Assembly: GCF_007859315.1 (NCBI RefSeq)
Contig: NZ_VOHA01000016.1
Span: forward strand, 62,001 to 126,000
DNA from: Reyranella sp. CPCC 100927
GTDB lineage: Bacteria > Pseudomonadota > Alphaproteobacteria > Reyranellales > Reyranellaceae
Direction: 5' to 3'
DNA length: 64,000 nt
Positions within the stretch are counted from its first letter, which is position 1. Every line of letters starts with the position of its first letter. The translations under genes and the position numbers were made by a program. Of the stretch, positions 17,392 to 26,229 are shown one piece after another. The notes beneath the pieces are model-generated. The model saw only the letters and a list, made by a program, of their open reading frames with translations. It was not told the DNA's origin and did no database searches.

Positions 17392-18084
17392 TCAGCGCTG
17401 CGCCGACTGCGACTGCCACGCCCGCGCCGCGCGCTCACCCTCGGCAACCTGGGCCGGCGTGAGTTCCTGGCGGAGCTTGGCCAGCAGCGAGCGGGCACCA
17501 TCGAGCTGGCTGGAGCTCAGGAAGGTCCACTTGTAGGCTTCGACCGGATCCTTCGGCAGCCCGTCGCCCAGGTAGTGGGCCGAAGCGAGCTTCAGCTGAG
17601 CCACGGCATAGTTCTGATTGGCGGCCTGACGATAGAAATCGAGCGCGCGCCCCTTGTCCGGCGTCACGCCGATGCCGTTGGCATACGCATCGCCCAGTGT
17701 CGTCTGAGCAAAGAACGAGCCCTGATCGGCGCTGGCCTTGAGCCACACCAGACCTTTGCGGGTGTCCTTCGACACACCGTCACCGGCCATGTAGAGCATG
17801 CCGATGGCGTACTGGGCGTAGCTGTGACCGGCATTGGCCGCCTTTTCGAACCAGTAGGCCGCCTGCTTGACGTCACGCGCCACGCCCGAGCCTTCAAGGC
17901 ACATGGTCGCCGCCATCACCTGGGCGAACTTGTCGCCCTCGCGCGCAGCGGAGTCGAACTCCTTGTAGGCCACGGCGTAGTTGCCCGCCTTGTATGCCGT
18001 CATCCCTTCGTTGAAGCCGGCTTGTGCTGGCACGCCGAACAGCATGGCGGAGGCCAGACCAATCGCGATTAAAGTATGCCTCAC
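17392..18084 (-). CDS. Sel1-repeat (TPR-like) periplasmic protein
   Basis: A 230-residue protein with a signal peptide (residues 1-22, ending VPAQAG) followed by four or five Sel1-like repeats. Each has the AxxxLGxxYxxGxGVxxDxxKA pattern (YAQYAIGMLYMAGDGVSKD, FAQTTLGDAYANGIGVTPD, VAQLKLASAHYLGDGLPKD). Such repeats form solenoids that bind partners; in several systems Sel1 proteins act upstream of two-component kinases. It sits between the TpsB gene (30 bp) and the response regulator gene (18 bp), so it is likely co-transcribed and may be a periplasmic accessory to either. Confidence 0.88.
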   Translation of the reverse strand: MRHTLIAIGLASAMLFGVPAQAGFNEGMTAYKAGNYAVAYKEFDSAAREGDKFAQVMAATMCLEGSGVARDVKQAAYWFEKAANAGHSYAQYAIGMLYMAGDGVSKDTRKGLVWLKASADQGSFFAQTTLGDAYANGIGVTPDKGRALDFYRQAANQNYAVAQLKLASAHYLGDGLPKDPVEAYKWTFLSSSQLDGARSLLAKLRQELTPAQVAEGERAARAWQSQSAQR

Positions 18085-18114
18085 GGTAAAATCTCCCCAA
18101 TGCTCAAAAACCGA

Positions 18115-19818
18115 TTAAAAAGATGCCCCCAAACGTACAAACACTTCCCAGTTGCGCTGACTGCCGCCCTGGTTGCTGACGCGTCCGGCCAGTGGCTTGG
18201 CAGCCTCGATCTCGCCGCTGAACCTGTCGAAAATCTTGATGCGGATGCCGCCGCCCGCCGATGCGCCCTGGTTGAAGAACGGCTTGTTCACGCGGCTGCT
18301 GACCCACAAGCGCCCATAGTCGGCGAAGGCGTAGAAGTAATGGTCCAGCCACTCGCGCGGTATGAAATCGATCGGCGCCCGCCAGCGGATCTCGCCAGAG
18401 ACGGCGAAGCCGTGATCGCCGACGGTTTCGAGAGTGGTAAAGGGCCGGCCATAGTCGCGGCCACCGAAGCCGAACACCTCGGCGTTGGGAACGGTCCCGG
18501 TCGCGACCTGGCCGGTGGCTTTCGTCACCAGGTTGAAATCGGGATTGCCGAACAGCGGCTGCGTGCGCTCGACGTTGAGCGTGAATTTCTGGAAGCCGGC
18601 ATTCGCTTTCAACCTGCCCTTGGCCCGGGCATCGAAGACATCCAGGCCGATGCTAGCCTGCGCCGTGGCGTTCAAGATGCCGTCCAGCGAATCCTTGGTG
18701 GCGTAGACGACGCCGACGCGCGCCACCCGCAGCGAGTCGCCAGGCAGATGGAACCCTTCGATCTTGTAGTTCACGTTGACATAGTCGAGCGCCGCGAACG
18801 CCGTCATGTTCTCGGCAACGGCGCGAATGACGGGGTAGCGATACTGGATGCGGGCGTAGAACGATTCGCCCCGGAAATCGATGCGGGTGCCGTTGAAAAC
18901 CGTCTTGGGCCGCTGCTGTACATACTGAACGATGGCATCGAAGCGGTCACCTTCGTCGGTGATCGGCTCGGAATGACGGAAGTCGAACAGGTGCAGGGTT
19001 TTCCACGGCGTGGCGAACAGCCAGCGCGCCTCGGTGGATTCGCCCCATCCCAACACGGAGTTGGCGATCGCACCCAGCCGGAAGTTCAGGCCGTTGCCGG
19101 GCACGTTCTGATAGTTGTCGATCTGGCCGATGCCCTGCAGGTAGGTGATCTTCGGCTGCACGATCAGCTTCAGCGCGCCGAGCTTGCCGCTGCCGTCCGG
19201 CTGCACGTCGGCGTCGATCTTGACGCCGGGAATCTCGTTGGCGATCAGCAGATAGCGCTCCAGCGCGGAGCGACGGACCGGCCGCTTGTCGCGCAGATTG
19301 CCCAGGATACCGCCGATCCTGCCGGTGACTCCGGCGCTGGCTTGCGGTCCGGCGAATTCGATGGTCGAGATGTAGCCCTCGACGACGACGATGCGAACAG
19401 TACCGTCAGCGAAGTCCTGGTTGGGCAGGAGCACGTTGTAGAAAACGTATCCGGCCTCTTCATACTTGCGCGAGATGCTGTCGATGGCCTGGCCCAGGTC
19501 GCCGAGCGTCACGGTCTTGTTGACCACGCCGGAGAACAGGTCCTGCAGGTCGGCAGCCTGGAAGCCGGTGACGCCTTCCAGGACCACCTTGCGCACCGTG
19601 ATGGAGCGGCCGGCGATCGCCGGATCAATGGTGAAGCCGGGGCGGGTCTTGGGGACAGCCACGTCCCGCCGCGGTGTTGTCGGATCGACGCCCTGGATCT
19701 CGCGACCGACCCTCGAAGGATCGAGCACGGTGCCTTGGCTCCAGGAAACCGACGGATACATGAGGACGACCCCCAAAGACAGCCGGAACAAGTATTCCGA
19801 AAACTTCGATCCCAACAT
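18115..19818 (-). CDS. TpsB / ShlB-FhaC family outer-membrane transporter
   Basis: A 567-residue protein. Signal peptide residues 1-28 (ending SWSQ); a POTRA-type region (~70-155) with ITVRKVVLEGVTGF, GYVFYNVLLPNQDF and GTVRIVVVEGYI; a second POTRA-like part to ~235; then a 16-strand type beta-barrel ending in Phe (RLGASF). The family exports large TpsA exoproteins across the outer membrane. No TpsA (filamentous haemagglutinin or haemolysin-like) gene is in the window. The upstream co-oriented genes encode two glycine-rich collagen-like lipoproteins, which are not normal TpsA substrates. It is first in the run TpsB-Sel1-RR-HK. Confidence 0.88.
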   Translation of the reverse strand: MLGSKFSEYLFRLSLGVVLMYPSVSWSQGTVLDPSRVGREIQGVDPTTPRRDVAVPKTRPGFTIDPAIAGRSITVRKVVLEGVTGFQAADLQDLFSGVVNKTVTLGDLGQAIDSISRKYEEAGYVFYNVLLPNQDFADGTVRIVVVEGYISTIEFAGPQASAGVTGRIGGILGNLRDKRPVRRSALERYLLIANEIPGVKIDADVQPDGSGKLGALKLIVQPKITYLQGIGQIDNYQNVPGNGLNFRLGAIANSVLGWGESTEARWLFATPWKTLHLFDFRHSEPITDEGDRFDAIVQYVQQRPKTVFNGTRIDFRGESFYARIQYRYPVIRAVAENMTAFAALDYVNVNYKIEGFHLPGDSLRVARVGVVYATKDSLDGILNATAQASIGLDVFDARAKGRLKANAGFQKFTLNVERTQPLFGNPDFNLVTKATGQVATGTVPNAEVFGFGGRDYGRPFTTLETVGDHGFAVSGEIRWRAPIDFIPREWLDHYFYAFADYGRLWVSSRVNKPFFNQGASAGGGIRIKIFDRFSGEIEAAKPLAGRVSNQGGSQRNWEVFVRLGASF

Positions 19819-19955
19819 TTTTCAGCTTCGACTTTTGCGCATCGCGTTGAGGATGCGGTGACCCAAGGACCGGATACTCAAGCCCCCAGATCAAGCCTAC
19901 TGATGGTGCCCTGAGCGGGCACGAGGGAGTTGCAAACAGCGTCCGTCTTGGACCT

Positions 19956-19984
19956 AACGGTTGGTCCTATTTGGACCAACCGTT
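19956..19984 (-). terminator. Strong hairpin downstream of the first collagen-like gene
   Basis: A perfect 12-bp stem, AACGGTTGGTCC with its complement, and a 5-base loop, starting 15 bases beyond the stop of the gene at 20000. It lacks a clear U-run, but the stem is strong and marks the gap before the TpsB gene. Confidence 0.5.
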
Positions 19985-19999
19985 GCTGTCATTTGCCGT

Positions 20000-21337
20000 C
20001 TAGCGACGACCGCCACCGAGGATGCCACCCAAGAGGCCGCCACCCGAGTTGCCGCCCGACGTGCTGCCCGAGCCACCACCCAGGATGCCGCCGAGCAAGC
20101 CGCCGTTGCCGCCGCTCGTGTTGCCACCGCTGGTGCCACCAGTAACGCCACCCAGAACACCACCGAGGATGCCGCCACCACCGCCGGAGGTACCGCCGGT
20201 CGTGCCACCGCTGGTGCCGCCGCCCGTGACGCCACCCAGCACGCCGCCGAGGATACCGCCGCCGCTCGTGCCACCACTCGTGCCGCCGCTGGTGCCGCCA
20301 CCGCCGAGGATGCCGCCCAGGACGCCGCCGCTGGTGCCACCACTGGTACCGCCGCCACCGAGGACGCCGCCCAGAAGACCACCGCCGGCGCCGCTCGTAC
20401 CGCCGCTGGTGCCACCACCGCCGAGGATGCCGCCCAGAAGGCCGCCACCTGCGCCGCTGGTACCACCGCCGCCGAGAACGCCACCCAGCAAGCCGCCATT
20501 GGCACCGCCACCCGAACCGCCGCCCAGCAGGCCGCCGAGCACGCCCGTCAGAACCGGATTGGCACCGACGTTCAGCGTGTTGCCGGTCACGCTACCCAGT
20601 TGCTGCAGCAGGGGCAGGTTGTTGGGGGTGCCGGCCGTGCTCAGCAGTGGCTGCAGCACCGGGTTGAGCACGCCACCCAAGAGGGGCTGCAGCGCTGGCG
20701 TATTCACCAGGCTGGAGACCTGCGCCAACACCGGGCCGGTCAGCGGGCCGGTCAGACCGTTGACGCCGATCGTCGGCGACAGGATCTGGCCCGTGCTGGC
20801 GAGGACCGGCGTCAGCAGACCACCGGTGCCCAGCAGCGGGTTGATGCTGAGGGTGCCGACGCGCTGGAACGTTGCCGCCAGCGAGTCGCCCAGGCCGCTG
20901 ACGGCCGTACCGGTACGATCAACCGCGGTACCCAGAACGACAACCGAACCACCGAGTGGAGACGGCAGGCCGGCGCCCAGGCCGGCTACGGTGCCGCCCA
21001 GGACGGACAGCGTATCGCCGGTCAGCTTGACGACGCCCTGCGTCAGACCACCGGCCGTGCCCGTAATAGTCGGCAGCAGGACAAGCCCGGTGCCACCGAT
21101 CCCGCCGGGGCCACCCGTTCCGCCGTTTCCACCATTACCGCCATTGCCACCATTACCACCGGCGCCACCATTTGCCCCATTACCACCGGCGCCGTTGCCA
21201 CCACCATTGCCGCCATTACTTCCATCTTTGCCGGTTGAAGTAGTGGTTATACTTTTGTCTTTGTCGGTACAACCGACGGCGAGTGCAACAAGTGCTGCCC
21301 CAAGTGCCGCCGCCCGCAATATCTCTCGAGCGTGCAT
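20000..21337 (-). CDS. Collagen-like Gly-rich repeat lipoprotein (paralog 1)
   Basis: A 445-residue protein. Signal peptide with lipobox-like ALAVGC (Cys23) and charged mature start (TDKDKS), so probably a lipoprotein. Residues ~35-85 are G-x-x tripeptides (GGNGGNGG, GGPGGIGG). A conserved central domain (~85-270) has GLTQGVVKLTGDTLSVLGGT, DRTGTAVSGLGDSL and RVGTLSINPLLGTGGLLTP. The C-terminal ~170 residues repeat LLGGxLGGGGTSGG-type units. NCBI-style naming would be collagen-like triple-helix repeat-containing protein. A surface or matrix role is inference. The paralog at 21769-22851 shares the central domain and the promoter motif. The internal repeats make copy-number variation likely. Confidence 0.8.
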   Translation of the reverse strand: MHAREILRAAALGAALVALAVGCTDKDKSITTTSTGKDGSNGGNGGGNGAGGNGANGGAGGNGGNGGNGGNGGTGGPGGIGGTGLVLLPTITGTAGGLTQGVVKLTGDTLSVLGGTVAGLGAGLPSPLGGSVVVLGTAVDRTGTAVSGLGDSLAATFQRVGTLSINPLLGTGGLLTPVLASTGQILSPTIGVNGLTGPLTGPVLAQVSSLVNTPALQPLLGGVLNPVLQPLLSTAGTPNNLPLLQQLGSVTGNTLNVGANPVLTGVLGGLLGGGSGGGANGGLLGGVLGGGGTSGAGGGLLGGILGGGGTSGGTSGAGGGLLGGVLGGGGTSGGTSGGVLGGILGGGGTSGGTSGGTSGGGILGGVLGGVTGGGTSGGTTGGTSGGGGGILGGVLGGVTGGTSGGNTSGGNGGLLGGILGGGSGSTSGGNSGGGLLGGILGGGRR

Positions 21338-21382
21338 ATTAAATTCCTTTGTGAAAAATCGGGCTTACTTCCCGATATTTCA

Positions 21383-21411
21383 AAGTAATCTTCACTCACT
21401 CAGTGCGTCAA
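21383..21411 (-). promoter_or_regulatory. Predicted promoter of collagen-like gene 1
   Basis: On the minus strand TTGACG (21411-21406) and TTACTT (21388-21383) are 17 bases apart, 46 bases before the ATG. The extended -35, GTTGACGCAC, recurs exactly in front of the paralog at 22851, which supports function. Confidence 0.6.
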
Positions 21412-21649
21412 CGACACCCGGAAACTTTCGTTTTCACTTTTGGCAGCAATTCCTGCCGCCATTGAAATCATTCCCGGAGGTACACGTACCTATGGTTGTT
21501 CCGCTTACGGTTCGAATTCCATCCGGATCCGGTGGGATTGGAATGAATCCAGAAGCGCGACAAACCCTCCCCTGAGCAACAAATGCCGTTTCGCTGGTCT
21601 GCTGACCGACGTACGCGGCGAGACTTAACCCAGATCACTCTCCCCAACG
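21412..21649. other. Intergenic stretch upstream of collagen-like gene 1
   Basis: No gene is supported between the promoter at 21411 and the terminator at 21650. It contains ATCCGGATCCGGTGGGAT at 21521-21538, nearly repeated at 23033-23052 upstream of the paralog, and a CATTCCCGGAGGTACACGTA stretch without an ORF. Confidence 0.5.
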
Positions 21650-21683
21650 GAAAAGTCCGAGAGCCTCATGGAAGCTCTCGGAC
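21650..21683 (-). terminator. Rho-independent terminator of collagen-like gene 2
   Basis: GTCCGAGAGC and GCTCTCGGAC form a perfect 10-bp stem with a 9-base loop. Reading leftward it is followed by TTTTCC. It lies about 86 bp beyond the stop codon at 21769. Confidence 0.75.
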
Positions 21684-21768
21684 CTGACGCTTCTACTGGA
21701 GGCCATCGGCCCCCTTGAGAGATCGGGAGAGGTCGCGACTGGCGGCCTCTCCCGCGACGGGGCGTGGG

Positions 21769-22851
21769 CTAGCGCAGGAGGCCGCCCAGCAGGCCGCCGT
21801 TGTTGCCGCTGCCCGAGCCACCGCCCAGCAAGCCACCGAGCAGCCCACCGTTGCTGTTGTTGCCCTGGCCACTGCTGGCATTGCCGCCGCCGAGGACGCC
21901 GTTGAGCAGGCCGCCGCCGCCGGACCCACCGCCCAGTACGCCGTTCAGCAGACCGCCGTTACCCTGGCCGCCGCCACCCAGCACGCCGTTCAGCAACCCA
22001 CCGCCGCTGCTGCCGCCGCCCAGGACGCCATTCAGCAAGCCGCCATTGCTGCCGGACCCGCCGCCCAGCACGCCGTTCAGCAGGCCACCGTTACCGCCGC
22101 CGCCACCCAGCACGCCATTCAGCAGGCCGCCGTTGTTGCCGGAACCGCCGCCGAGCAGACCGCCCAGGATATTGCCCAGCAGCGGTGTGGATCCGGCATT
22201 GAGGCCGGCCAGGATCGGCAAGTGGTTGGCCGTGACGTTCGTGCTCAACAACGGCGCCAGGACCGGATTGAGCACGGGCTGCAGCGCCGACAGCAGCGAC
22301 TGCGAATTGACGACATTGGCAACCTGCACCAGCAGCGGACCGGTGACCGGGCCCGTGACGCCCGCAACACCGATCGCCGGCGCCAGGACCTGGCCGACGC
22401 TGGTCAGGATCGGGGTCAGCAGACCGCCGGTTCCCAGCAGCGGATTGATGCTCAGGGTACCGACGCGGGTGAACATGCCGGCGAGGTTGTCGCCCAAGCC
22501 CGACACGCCCTTGCCGGTGCGATCGACGGCGACGCCCAGAACGATCACCGAGCCGCCGACCGGCTGCGGCAAGGCCTGGCCGAGCGTCGTGACCGTGCCA
22601 CCCAGGATCGACAGCGAATCGCCCGTCATCTTGACGATACCCTGCGTCAGGCCGCCCGCCGTGTTGGCGACCGTCGGCAACAAGGCGAAGCCTGTGTTGT
22701 TCGGCGGCGGGTTGTTGGGTGGCGGATTGTTCGGCGGCGGCTCGTTCTTGCTGCCGCTCGTCGTCAAAGACACATCATTGCCGTTACAGCCGCCTGCGAG
22801 CGCAAGGAGCGCAGCAAGGGCTGTAGCCCGTAGAATTCCTCGAACTCGCAT
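21769..22851 (-). CDS. Collagen-like Gly-rich repeat lipoprotein (paralog 2)
   Basis: A 360-residue protein. ATG 22851 is chosen because AGGGA sits 8 bases upstream. Signal peptide with lipobox LAGGC, then a short PPPNN repeat (NEPPPNNPPPNNPPPNN) in place of the G-x-x tract of paralog 1. The central domain is clearly homologous (GLTQGIVKMTGDSLSILGGT, DRTGKGVSGLGDNLAGMF, RVGTLSINPLLGTGGLLTP). The C-terminal ~150 residues are eight or so GGLLNGVLGGG-type units with linkers of G, S and N. It is probably a surface-anchored fibrous or matrix protein; family naming aside, the function is unknown. It has its own promoter and terminator, so it is separate from paralog 1. Confidence 0.8.
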   Translation of the reverse strand: MRVRGILRATALAALLALAGGCNGNDVSLTTSGSKNEPPPNNPPPNNPPPNNTGFALLPTVANTAGGLTQGIVKMTGDSLSILGGTVTTLGQALPQPVGGSVIVLGVAVDRTGKGVSGLGDNLAGMFTRVGTLSINPLLGTGGLLTPILTSVGQVLAPAIGVAGVTGPVTGPLLVQVANVVNSQSLLSALQPVLNPVLAPLLSTNVTANHLPILAGLNAGSTPLLGNILGGLLGGGSGNNGGLLNGVLGGGGGNGGLLNGVLGGGSGSNGGLLNGVLGGGSSGGGLLNGVLGGGGQGNGGLLNGVLGGGSGGGGLLNGVLGGGNASSGQGNNSNGGLLGGLLGGGSGSGNNGGLLGGLLR

Positions 22852-22895
22852 GATCAAATCCCTCGCGAACGTCGAGCCTCAATCTCGACATTATT

Positions 22896-22925
22896 TAGCT
22901 AGTACTCACCATTACTGTGCGTCAA
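22896..22925 (-). promoter_or_regulatory. Predicted promoter of collagen-like gene 2
   Basis: On the minus strand TTGACG (22925-22920) and TAGCTA (22901-22896) are 18 bases apart, with the same extended GTTGACGCAC as the other paralog's promoter. The A+T-rich surroundings are unlike the flanking genes. Confidence 0.55.
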
Positions 22926-23150
22926 CAAATGAACGAATCTATCGTTCTCGACCACGGCGACAAATCAATCCACAAATGAACCGGTCATCCGGAATGTCGC
23001 CAAGTAAATCGTGCTGAAGTCGGTATCATTTCATTCCGGATCCGGTGAGATCGGTACTTGTTCAGCGCCCCGATCCAGGCATTCGCGACGCTTGACGCCG
23101 TCCACGAGCCGCCTACGGTGCCATGGTCGCCGGCATCGCACGAGGTCTCC

Positions 23151-24212
23151 ATGGTCGCGCCGCCTTCATCTGTCGCAGCACCGGCAGAGCGGACCGCCGA
23201 GCAGCAGTCCGCTCTGGTGTGGTCTTACATCAAGGGCTTTCATGCGACCCATCTGATGGGAACAGGCATCGACGCCGGCCTGTTTGCCGCCATCGACCAG
23301 CGCGGCGCCGCCAGCGCGGCCGAGATTGCCGTGGCGCTGGGACTGCATGCGCCGTACGTCACCACATGGTGCCGCACGGCGTGCGCCTATGAGCTGCTGG
23401 ACGCCGAGGGGCCGGAGACGTTCCGGCTGGCACCCTTCATGCGCGAGATCCTGGTGACGGCCAGCGACCCGCGCCATATCGGTGCCTACGTGACTGTGAT
23501 GCAGCGCTACGGCGGGCCCGACCTTGCCGACCACGCGCGTCTGTATCGCGACGGCGGTGTTTTCACCTTCCAACAGCATGGTCGCGATTTTTCCGATCTG
23601 ATCGCGGCTACCACCGGCGGCCTGCAGACATTCGTCGCACGACGGATACTGCCCGCCGTCCCGGGCGTGCGCGCAAGTCTCGAGGCCGGCTGCCGCCTAC
23701 TGGATGTCGGCTGCGGCGCCGGCGGCCTGATGATGCGCATCGTCCAGGCATGGCCCAACGTCCGTTGCCACGGCGTCGACGTCGATGCGCACGGAATAGC
23801 GGCCGCACGCACGCACATCGCCGGCACCGGTCTTGCCGATCGCATCACGGTGGCGCACATCGGTGGCGAGACCGCGCAGGAGGAGAATGCCTTCGACGTC
23901 GCGACCATGTTCGAGGTGCTGCACGAAATTCCGCTGGAACACCGCAACGGCGCGATGGCGCAGACATTCCGCGCCCTCAAACCCGGCGGCCTCTTCTTCA
24001 TCCTCGACGAAACCTACCCATCCACGCACGCCGATCTGCGGCGCCCGGAATACACCTTCTCGGTTCAGACCGCTTACAATGAGCTGACATGGGGCAACGT
24101 CGTGCCGACACGCGAGGTTCAGGAAGACCTGCTGCAGGGCGCCGGCTTTCGCGATATCGATCGCACCATGGTGGCCGGTATGTTCACGGTGTTGACGGCC
24201 CGCAAACCCTGA
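23151..24212 (+). CDS. Class I SAM-dependent methyltransferase with winged-helix N-terminus
   Basis: A 353-residue protein. ATG 23151 has GAGG 6 bases upstream; the longer ORF start at 23058 lacks one. Residues ~25-110 form a helical/winged-helix dimerisation region (THLMGTGIDAGLFAAID, then GLHAPYVTTWCRTA). The SAM-binding core starts at LLDVGCGAGGLMMRIVQAWP (motif I), with HGVDVDAHGIAAA (acidic motif II) and LKPGGLFFILDE (post-motif III). The layout is that of small-molecule O- or N-methyltransferases. The substrate is unknown. It is followed 15 bp later by the aspartoacylase-like gene. Confidence 0.85.
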   Translation: MVAPPSSVAAPAERTAEQQSALVWSYIKGFHATHLMGTGIDAGLFAAIDQRGAASAAEIAVALGLHAPYVTTWCRTACAYELLDAEGPETFRLAPFMREILVTASDPRHIGAYVTVMQRYGGPDLADHARLYRDGGVFTFQQHGRDFSDLIAATTGGLQTFVARRILPAVPGVRASLEAGCRLLDVGCGAGGLMMRIVQAWPNVRCHGVDVDAHGIAAARTHIAGTGLADRITVAHIGGETAQEENAFDVATMFEVLHEIPLEHRNGAMAQTFRALKPGGLFFILDETYPSTHADLRRPEYTFSVQTAYNELTWGNVVPTREVQEDLLQGAGFRDIDRTMVAGMFTVLTARKP

Positions 24213-24227
24213 CGCCGTCCGACACCC

Positions 24228-25358
24228 ATGGCCCACACCGAACGCATCGCGCTGCCGTCACCGACACCGGGAACCGAGCGGCACCTTGTCGTGCACCGTT
24301 TCGGCGCACCGGGTGCGCGGCCCAAGGTCTGGCTGCAGGCCGCCCTGCATGCCGACGAACTGCCCGGCATCCTGGTGCTGCGCCATCTGACGGAACGCCT
24401 GGCGCGCGCCGACCGGGACGGCAGGATCGCCGGCGAGATCGCCGTCGTGCCGTTCGCCAACCCGATCGGGCTGGCCCAACATGTCGGCGGCTATCTTGTC
24501 GGTCGCTATGCGCTGGACGGCGCCGGCAACTTCAATCGCGCTTTCCTCGAGCTGCGGGCGCCGCTGGCGGATGCCGTCAAGGATCGCCTGACCGGCGACG
24601 CGAACGACAACGTCGCGCTCATCCGCAGCGCTGCCGCTCACCTGCTGGAGCGGCGCCGTGCACTGGATGAAAGCGAGGTGCTGAAGCTGACATTGCAGCG
24701 TCACGCCATCGACGCCGACATTGCGCTCGATCTTCACTGCGACGACCAGGCGGCCCTGCACCTGTACGTCGTGCCGCAACAGGCGTCGGCGCTCCATGAC
24801 CTTGCGGCACGCCTGGGTGCCACCGCCGTGCTCACCGCCGCCGACTCGGGTGATGTGCCCTTCGACGAGTGCCTGAGCCGCCCGTGGCGGCATCTGGCCG
24901 AGGCCTATCCCGACAAGCCGATTCCGTCCGACGGCTGCCTCGCGGCCACAATCGAATTGCGCGGCAAGACCGACATCGACGACAGCACCGCGGCGCGCGA
25001 TGCCGGCGCGCTGTTCGATTGGCTGCAGAGCCGTGGCATCATCGCAGGCACAGCGCCGCCAGCGCCCGCCGCGCTCTGCGAACCCACGCCCCTGGACGGC
25101 GTCGATGTCGTCAAAGCGCCGCATGGCGGCCTGTGGGTGCCCGCGGTCGCTCCCGGCCATCGGGTGGCAGTGGGTGATACTCTCGGCACCCTCATATCGC
25201 CGGCGCATCAGGGCAGCGACGTCGCACTGCGCACGCGTGTCGCCGGCGTCCTGTTTGCCCGGTCGAGTCCCGGCCTGGTGCGGCCCGGCGATCGCGTCGC
25301 CAAGATCGCGGGGGCCGAGCCATTGCCCGACCGCACCGGCAATCTTCTGGGTGATTGA
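24228..25358 (+). CDS. Succinylglutamate desuccinylase / aspartoacylase family hydrolase
   Basis: A 376-residue zinc carboxypeptidase-like protein. Predicted zinc ligands: His41 and Glu44 in ALHADELPG and His170 in DLHCDD. NPIGL, GNFNR and a late catalytic Glu in IELRGK fit the family. A C-terminal beta-rich part (~280-350, with APHGGLWVPAV and VAVGDTLGTL) resembles the barrel domain of aspartoacylases. It hydrolyses an N-acyl amino acid or related amide; the exact substrate is unknown. It lies between two methyltransferase genes in one rightward transcription unit. Confidence 0.88.
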   Translation: MAHTERIALPSPTPGTERHLVVHRFGAPGARPKVWLQAALHADELPGILVLRHLTERLARADRDGRIAGEIAVVPFANPIGLAQHVGGYLVGRYALDGAGNFNRAFLELRAPLADAVKDRLTGDANDNVALIRSAAAHLLERRRALDESEVLKLTLQRHAIDADIALDLHCDDQAALHLYVVPQQASALHDLAARLGATAVLTAADSGDVPFDECLSRPWRHLAEAYPDKPIPSDGCLAATIELRGKTDIDDSTAARDAGALFDWLQSRGIIAGTAPPAPAALCEPTPLDGVDVVKAPHGGLWVPAVAPGHRVAVGDTLGTLISPAHQGSDVALRTRVAGVLFARSSPGLVRPGDRVAKIAGAEPLPDRTGNLLGD

Positions 25359-25397
25359 TCTCTTCCCGCCCGCGGCGCCATTGACTACATGTGCGCC

Positions 25398-26171
25398 ATG
25401 TCCTCCATCCACAAAGCTGCTTCGACGGGCTATGCAACGGCGGCCCAAACCTATGTCACCGGACGGCCGGACTATCCGCCGCAATGCGACACCTGGCTGC
25501 GCGAAACCGTGGGGCTGGGTCACGGCAAGACGGTACTGGATCTCGGCGCCGGCACCGGCAAGTTCCTGCCCTATCTGCGCCGCACCGGCGCCCGGGTACT
25601 CGCGGTGGAGCCGGTCGACCAGATGCGCACGCGCATCGCGCAGGAGAACCCCGACGTACAGGCCCTGGCCGGCACCGCAAGCGCCATTCCTTTGCCCGAT
25701 GCCGCACTCGATGCCGTCGTCTGCGCCCAGTCATTTCACTGGTTCGCCACGACCGAAGCTGTCGCCGAAATCCGCCGCGTGCTGGCGCCCAGCGGCGTGC
25801 TGGGCCTGATCTGGAACGTCCGCGACGAGACGGTGCCGTGGGTGGCGGCCCTGTCGGCGCTCACCGATCCGCTCGAAGGCGGCGCACCGCGCTACCGCAC
25901 CGGTCAGTGGCGCCGCGCCCTGGTCACGGACGGGCTGTCGTTCCTCGGCGAGCAACACGCCCGCAACACTCATGTGGGCACGCCCGAGCAGGTGATTGTC
26001 GATCGTACACTGTCGGTCAGCTTCATCGCCGCCTTGCCGTCCGACGGCAAGGCCGACGTGGCGCGGCGCGTACGGGCTCTCATTGCGGCAACGCCCGAAC
26101 TCGCCCGAACGCAGGAAGTTGCCTTCCCCTACGACACCGCAATGTTCGCCTATCGCAAGGTCGGCGGATGA
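25398..26171 (+). CDS. Class I SAM-dependent methyltransferase
   Basis: A 257-residue protein (an alternative ATG at 25389 adds three residues). The family pattern ASTGYATAAQTYVTGRPDYP starts it; motif I is VLDLGAGTGKFLPYL, motif II VLAVEPVDQMR, then FHWFATTEAVAEIRRVLAPSGVLGLIWN. This is the Methyltransf_11/UbiE-like group whose members often follow SxxFHWF. The substrate is unknown. It is 39 bp after the hydrolase gene. Confidence 0.87.
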   Translation: MSSIHKAASTGYATAAQTYVTGRPDYPPQCDTWLRETVGLGHGKTVLDLGAGTGKFLPYLRRTGARVLAVEPVDQMRTRIAQENPDVQALAGTASAIPLPDAALDAVVCAQSFHWFATTEAVAEIRRVLAPSGVLGLIWNVRDETVPWVAALSALTDPLEGGAPRYRTGQWRRALVTDGLSFLGEQHARNTHVGTPEQVIVDRTLSVSFIAALPSDGKADVARRVRALIAATPELARTQEVAFPYDTAMFAYRKVGG

Positions 26172-26229
26172 GCATGCGATAGCTGCACGCGACTGTGGTC
26201 CGAGCGCATTGCGCCTGGGAGCGCGGGTT

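Noticed and set aside
18076-19914. 612-codon open frame on the plus strand
   Set aside because: Antisense shadow of the TpsB gene; GC-rich third positions create it and there is no ribosome-binding site or family signature.
20000-20500. Short regular repeats resembling a CRISPR array
   Set aside because: Repeat units are codon-phased, encode GGG/LLGG residues and have no uniform spacers; no cas genes nearby.
20022-21575. Proline-rich 517-codon plus-strand frame
   Set aside because: Complement of glycine codons in the collagen-like repeats; reads as PPPVPP artefact.
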